From contig NW_024468516.1 in assembly GCF_001632365.1 (NCBI RefSeq), positions 264,696 to 328,695 of the forward strand: 64,000 nucleotides of DNA. The letters are read 5' to 3'. This DNA is from Laetiporus sulphureus 93-53 (lineage: Eukaryota > Basidiomycota > Agaricomycetes > Polyporales > Laetiporaceae). This document shows positions 59,012 to 64,000 of this stretch, one piece after another. Position numbers and translations under genes: made by a program. The notes under the pieces are model-generated. The model ran no database searches. It saw only the letters and a program-made list of their open reading frames with translations, and was not told the origin of the DNA. Within the stretch, counting starts at the first letter, position 1. Each line of letters opens with the position of its first letter.

Positions 59012-59786
59012 TCAGAGCTCGGCACGGCGCTGCACAGGTGGAGGCGGGGGTACCTTGGGTTTCCTTCTGGCACCTGCGGGTTCGTAAATGTACTCTTCCT
59101 CTATAACCGAATCTTCGCTGTTCAGAGCGCTAAACGTAATCGCCACATCAGCGTCAGTGCAACAGAAAACGTGTCATTTGGACGTACACGAGTTGCTCCA
59201 TGATCCAAGCCTCACGTCTCGATGCGTCATGCTCGCGACGGTTCACCGCCTCCTCACGTCTACCGATCTCGCGCTCGCGCTCGGCGATCTTGAGCTCGCG
59301 GTCCAAGATGTCCTCCGCACGAACCCGCGCCTGATCCCACCATCCAGGAGGTGTAAGCGCCTCCTCCTTTACAACCTCTTTCACGATCGTCTGAACGGGT
59401 GGAGGAAGTTCTGTAACTCTCTCCACAACCGTGGGACAGGGAGAACAAGCTGGTATGACGCCGCCAGGAGCACCGGCGAGTAGCTCAGCCTCCCGACGCG
59501 CGACCTCAGCTTCGCGCACGGCGATGTTGCTCTCGCGGGCAAGCAGCGCTTGGGTGCGTTTTGGCGTCAAATAATTCCATAGGCCTTGACCGTTCGGTTC
59601 GCCTGCGGGCGCTCCTTCTCGGGCGGCTTGAGTTGATGGTAGGGATAGCATAACCGCGAGCACCGCGAGTACGAGCGAGAGAACTAGAAGCAAAGTGGTC
59701 GAAGAGATGGTGCGATGGCGACGACTACGGGAGGAACTGCTGCGTTCCCGCTCCCTATCTCGAGCCGAAGACGAGGGTTGGGCCAT
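59012..59786 (-). CDS. single-span membrane protein with coiled coil
   Basis: Two exons (59188-59786 and 59012-59117), 705 nt, 234 aa. A basic Ser/Arg N-terminus (RERERSSSSRSRRHR) precedes one transmembrane helix at ~33-55 (TLLLVLSLVLAVLAVMLSL). A heptad-like region follows (SNIAVREAEVARREAELLAG), then a Pro/Val stretch (VERVTELPPPVQTIVKEVV) and a second charged helix (LKIAEREREIGRREEAVNRR). The C-terminus is acidic then Pro-rich (DSVIEEEYIYEPAGARR, PKVPPPPPVQRRAEL). It is likely a tail-in membrane scaffold; the family is not recognised. The start ATG diverges from the Nur1-like gene. Confidence 0.72.
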
Positions 59787-60329
59787 CCTGACGCTAGCGG
59801 AATTCGAGGGCGACAAGGATGTAGTGGTAACGGCTCTCAGAGTAGACGGTATGGTGATAGACGTATGGCGGAGAGCGAGCTGTGCGTGACAAGTCCTGGG
59901 GATCCCTCGAGAGGTCTCCGAGTCGTGAGTTGATAAAGAGGCGCGAGGTCCGAGTAGAGACGAGCTCAAGGACGGAGAAAGAAAGCTCCGGCAAGCCGTG
60001 GCTGGCTTTCGAACATTTGTTCCTTTATCAGGAGAACTTGCTGTGCAAATAGGCCATAATACTTCTACACGTGTGCGAAGCCGCCGGAGTGTCATGTAAG
60101 TGATGGAACGAACGTTGGGAATACATGTGGACAGAACGGCGGAGACGCTGTACTCGACGAAGGGAGAGGGACACCAGTCGCAGGGCCAGTACCGAAGAAT
60201 TTGAAGTTCATGCTGAACGACGCGGTCCTCGAGCTGATCATAGCGTGACGGGCGCAATAGCGTGTGACGTGACGCAACGCGCCCGATAAAGTCGCCACTC
60301 ATCCTGCTCGCAACCTCGAGGAGACAGCC
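59787..60329. promoter_or_regulatory. divergent promoter region
   Basis: 543 bp between the starts of the coiled-coil membrane protein (-) and the Nur1-like gene (+). The minus-strand frame stays open through part of it without an ATG in good context. I treat it as 5' UTR/promoter. Confidence 0.5.
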
Positions 60330-61730
60330 ATGGACTTGCGGCGGTTTGCGCAGACTCAAAAAGCGAAGACGTCCAGCCCGTCTCGTATGAGCACATCACC
60401 AATCGCTCACGTTTCTTTGCCGTCCACCCCCATTCGTGGCGCCGCAATGCAGGCTACTCAGCATACTCGCCTTGTGTACCCCATTTCTCCTGTGACATCA
60501 CCGTCTCTCTCTGCATCCACAGCATTTGACTGGGAGGCAGCTCGGTCCAGCAGACCGCCACCGTACTCTAGTCCTGCGGCGAGGCGTGTACGAAATGTCA
60601 GACAGAGCGATGTGGGCACAGGGTCGCCAGGACCCGCGACGCCTGGAGGTCATAGAAGAGGAAGAATTGTGCGGAAGAAGGGATTGATTGAACGGTATGT
60701 TCTGCGTGTGACGGCGCATCGCTTCTGCTAGTCCTCCATTGGGCTCAATATGCGTCCAGGATTACCGCTTTGCCTGCGGCGATAGCCTTCGAACTCTCGC
60801 TTTTCCCTTATAACGTTCCACTGCCAGCATCAAGAACTTTGGCATGGCTTATCGGTGGTTTCTTGCATTTCTTAAGCGTCTGTGTGTGCATCTCGCGCAT
60901 CCGATCTCTGCGAGACTCGGACTTGGGCTGGGAGGATATGTATCGAGAGGAAGAAGGGAAGTCATGGTTTGACTGGGTACGGCATCAGTTTCCTTGCTGC
61001 GATTCGTCGTTAATTTTTGCTCGCTGGCCAGGCTTTCTACACAACTCTGCTTTCGTTGGTCACTTCGTTCACTCATGCTTTGTACTTCTTCACACGCACC
61101 CGACTCTACCAGCTAGCGATGGCCGCTGGAAATGTCCCTTCTCCACACGCCAAACTCGTTCCTCGTCCTCAGAGCCCCCGTGCATCGTCTAATGACGAGG
61201 ATGAGACTGCGCATGCCAGTCACATTGGACCTCTCCTGCTGTCCATGCTTCGCAACCTGTGGCACGGACTCGTGGTTTCTGCCCGATTCCTACTCAACCT
61301 CGAGCCGCCCAAGGATAGGCAGACATCCTTCACGCTTAACGGAACGGAGAAGATTCAGGAGCTAGAAGTTTGGATTCCCTCGGAACTAGGTCGGGAGTTG
61401 TTCGCCATTTACTCGCCTGTGCATGCACTTCTCTGGACTGGAGTGACGACTGCGAACTGGATGCTGATGGGCATCATCATGGTCGTGACCACCATGCAAA
61501 TACGGGTGACGACGCGTTCCTACGAACAGCTTATCAAAGATCGCGCAATCATTGCTGCAGAGGTGCTCCACGAGTATGATGTGAAGGTATGTTCTCCTCA
61601 TCTTTGAGTTTTTCAATGTGTCTGAGATACATTTCTGTCCCAGTTTGTAATCCCTCATGTCAATCCCATCCGCAAGGATGCGGCCGTTATGACGCATGAG
61701 AGTGAGGTCGTGAACGCGTGGGGAAAATAA
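60330..61730 (+). CDS. Nur1/Mug154-type nuclear envelope membrane protein (DUF2418)
   Basis: Four exons (60330-60694, 60760-60976, 61032-61586, 61644-61730) give 407 aa. A basic N-terminus of ~120 residues is followed by membrane segments at TLAWLIGGFLHFLSVCVCI, FYTTLLSLVTSFTHALYFF and NWMLMGIIMVVTTMQIRV. The C-terminal signature HEYDVKFVIPHVNPIRKDA, ending MTHESEVVNAW, is that of the fungal Nur1/Mug154 family. Nur1 acts at the inner nuclear membrane in anchoring rDNA and heterochromatin. Identification rests mainly on the C-terminal block and topology. Confidence 0.85.
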
Positions 61731-62599
61731 AGGAACCCTATGCCATCATCATTCGTCGGTTATCCTGCTCTGCCGTGGACATCAGGTTGCTCTCTGGAAT
61801 TGCTTTCTGCACGCGCATATCGCAAGCTCGTATTCAGCTTTACATTTGGAGTTCTCCACAAGTCTGGGGTGAACAATATCCTATACCACTGCAACTATGA
61901 TTTCCAGCATGTGTCAATGTATATATATATCCCTTTCTTACGATGGTAACGGTGTATTTGAGTGTCGTGAAGTAGCACGACGCCAAAACATGCTGCATCG
62001 TGCCAATCTTGATATCGTTGGCAGTCTCGGCAACTACTGTGACCGACGTTGACAGCTCTCCACAGATTCGACTAGAATGTCCGCCTTATCGTCGTAACGA
62101 TAGAATTGCTACATTTCTGCATATTATGTGTCTGACCTGGTGGTCATCATAACACGGTGTACCACGGCAGATGCAAACGAAACCGTCCTCATTAGAAAGG
62201 GGGAATTTGCATAACCGAGGTGATGTTACCGGACTAAATCTTGATGATCTTCGAATTGCGCTACGGTCCGGTCTCGGATGAAGCCACCAGACGACGTATG
62301 CGTCGGTCAAAGTCCTAGTGCTCTATGCAGGAGCTCTGCAAGTGCATGCGCATGCACGCTACGAGAGACACAGAACCTCTTTCGTGCTGCTAGAGTGAAA
62401 GTGCGAGCGAGCAAGGGCAAGGACACTGGCGGCCGATTGTGGTAAGAGTGACTCGCGTTGGCGCCGCCTGTCCGCCTTCACGCGCGACTATCACCAGCAG
62501 GCAGAGGCAACGTAATATTGCGACCCTCCGACCATCCCCATCTTTTCCTTCTTCTACGACCTATCATCTGGCCAGCTCATCCGTCCAGTCCCGACCGTC
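61731..62599. other. intergenic region upstream of the Pns1-like gene
   Basis: 869 bp. The first part is AT-rich 3' UTR-like sequence with a short (TA)n run near 61920-61930; the rest is the promoter of the next gene. No other feature recognised. Confidence 0.5.
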
Positions 62600-64000
62600 A
62601 TGGCGAGCTCGTTCGCCACATACGCATCCCAGTACCTGAACCGGCGGCAAGCCGGTACTTCTAGTCTCACCTCGTCCCAGCCCTTGTTCTATTCCTTCTC
62701 GTCTGAGGATGACTCGCGGCAAGGCAGTCCCGTGGAGGCAGATCTTGACGACCTGGACGACCCGCACCTGGACACGAGCGTTGCAAGCAGAGGTACAGTG
62801 AGGAGAGAGGGGACACACACGCTCGGACATGAGGAGGACGATGATCCGTACCTGCGCCTCGATGAGGAGGACCTTAACGTCTCTCACCATCAATCATACT
62901 CAATACCATTGCTTGGTGCGTCAGATCGAGAGGATGCGAAGGGATGGTTAGCGCATGCGTCACCCTTGCGGTCGCCCTCCCCTTCACCTTCTTCATCCTC
63001 AGTGGACTCAGGACGACCTCCATCTGACATTCTCAGTGCATCGTCGCGACCACTTCCGCACGTTGAACCTCCAGAATCGCCACTAATACCGCCGCCTCCA
63101 CGCGCAGAGATCACGCTCTCGCTAACAGAATCCCTATTACCCCGCGACGGCCTCACACGGCCCCTCGACGTATTCTCCCTCCCAGATCTTCGATACATCC
63201 CTCGCGGCCGTCGGAAGTACAACGACTTCGTATGGACCGCCCTGTGGTGTGCGAGTGTCAGCATCTGCATTTTCTTCTCTATCCTCATCCTATTCCTCAC
63301 TCGCCGACCGACGAAACACCCACAAGTACCACTGCCTTACGTTACATTACTGCACACAATTCCATTGCTCACGATACTGACGTTTCTAAGTGCCCTTGTT
63401 GCCTACTTGCATGTCTTCCTGCTACGGATCTTTGTGAAGCCTGTCATGATTGTGACATCCGTCTTCATCCCTGCCACGCTGTTCATTTCGGCTATCTGGG
63501 CTTTCGTAGGCAGCTTCATGTGGGAAGCCGGCACAGAACCTACCTGGGGCGAAACAGTCGGGTACGTCGCCAGACTCCTGATTTGCATAGTTCTAACTTG
63601 CCTTGCAGACTGCGGCTGTTTTCCTTGGTTCCGCTGGTGCTCTCTCTGCTGACCGCTCGCAAGCTACTCGATCTCCCCCGAGACATTCATACTGCATCCT
63701 CCCTTCTCACCCTCACCACACGCCTGCTTATGATGAATCCCTTCCTCCTCGCACTCTCCCCTGTGGTCCTACTCGCTGCGCTTCTTGCGTCCATACCATT
63801 TATCACGCTCGCGTTCCGCCTCCTCCTTATCGGGTACTTTGGCCATCCGCACGGTAGCAACTCTGGGTGGGAATGGTACGTCCGCGGTTGGGCGAACTGG
63901 GCGATTGCGGGGACAATCGGGGTTTGGCTATGGAGCTGGGGCGTCGCGCGCGGAGTGCTCCGTGTGACTTGCGCTGGAGTGATTGGTGCCTGGTACTTTG
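62600..64000 (+). CDS. Pns1/CTL (SLC44)-like transporter, 3'-truncated by the window
   Basis: The first exon 62600-63561 and a 47-nt intron (63562-63608) lead into an exon still open at 64000. The first ~190 residues are disordered, acidic and Ser/Pro-rich. Membrane segments then follow closely: WTALWCASVSICIFFSILIL, VTLLHTIPLLTILTFLSALV, FIPATLFISAIWAFVGSFMW, LRLFSLVPLVLSLLTARKLL and LMMNPFLLALSPVVLLAALL. The spacing and the aromatic/Gly loops (GYFGHPHG, WANWAIAG) fit the choline-transporter-like/Pns1 family. Substrate unproven; the C-terminal signature lies outside the window. Confidence 0.72.

Overview
This is a gene-dense piece of a filamentous basidiomycete genome, most likely an Agaricomycete. 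Genes are split by many 46-84 nt GT-AG introns, several with very small exons. One gene encodes a DUF7918 protein, a family I associate with mushroom-forming fungi. Intergenic gaps are short, and neither strand dominates. I rebuilt each gene by hand-splicing; where I give a protein length, the exon lengths summed to an exact multiple of three unless noted.

Layout. 0-10 kb: an LRR-like protein (+), a 1.5 kb repeat island with a ~640 bp near-perfect palindrome, RAD54 (+), LIN1/CD2BP2 (-) and a PQ-loop vacuolar transporter (-). 10-24 kb: a LisH-CTLH-CRA protein (+), a chromodomain protein with a 15-nt microexon (-), a Crb2/Rad9/53BP1-type Tudor-BRCT checkpoint protein (-), a single-span membrane protein (+) and ESCRT-III CHM7 (-). 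CHM7 has a 532 bp terminal-inverted-repeat element immediately upstream. 24-37 kb: a DUF7918 gene (-), an aldo/keto reductase (+), NPR2 (+), RCL1 (-) divergent from UBA3 (+), a retroposed SINE-like insertion with an 11-bp target-site duplication, SLT11 (+), U6 snRNA (-) and a GCIP-like protein (+). 37-50 kb: a nuclear low-complexity protein (-), a coiled-coil protein (+), a possible G-alpha exon relic, a four-finger C2H2 factor (+), tRNA-Pro(CGG) (-), a PNGase A homologue (-) and a Pmp3-domain protein (-). 51-64 kb: cytosolic C1-THF synthase (-) divergent from MGE1 (+), mitochondrial Phe-tRNA synthetase (-), two small minus-strand genes, a Nur1/Mug154-type membrane protein (+) and a Pns1/CTL transporter cut by the window edge (+).

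Taken together this is a housekeeping chromosome-arm segment: DNA repair (RAD54, Crb2-like), splicing (LIN1, SLT11, U6), neddylation (UBA3), ribosome biogenesis (RCL1), TORC1 control (NPR2), folate metabolism and mitochondrial maintenance. There is no biosynthetic cluster, virus or CRISPR. The novelty lies in the mobile-element relics, the GC-AG introns, the microexons and a few lineage-specific proteins.
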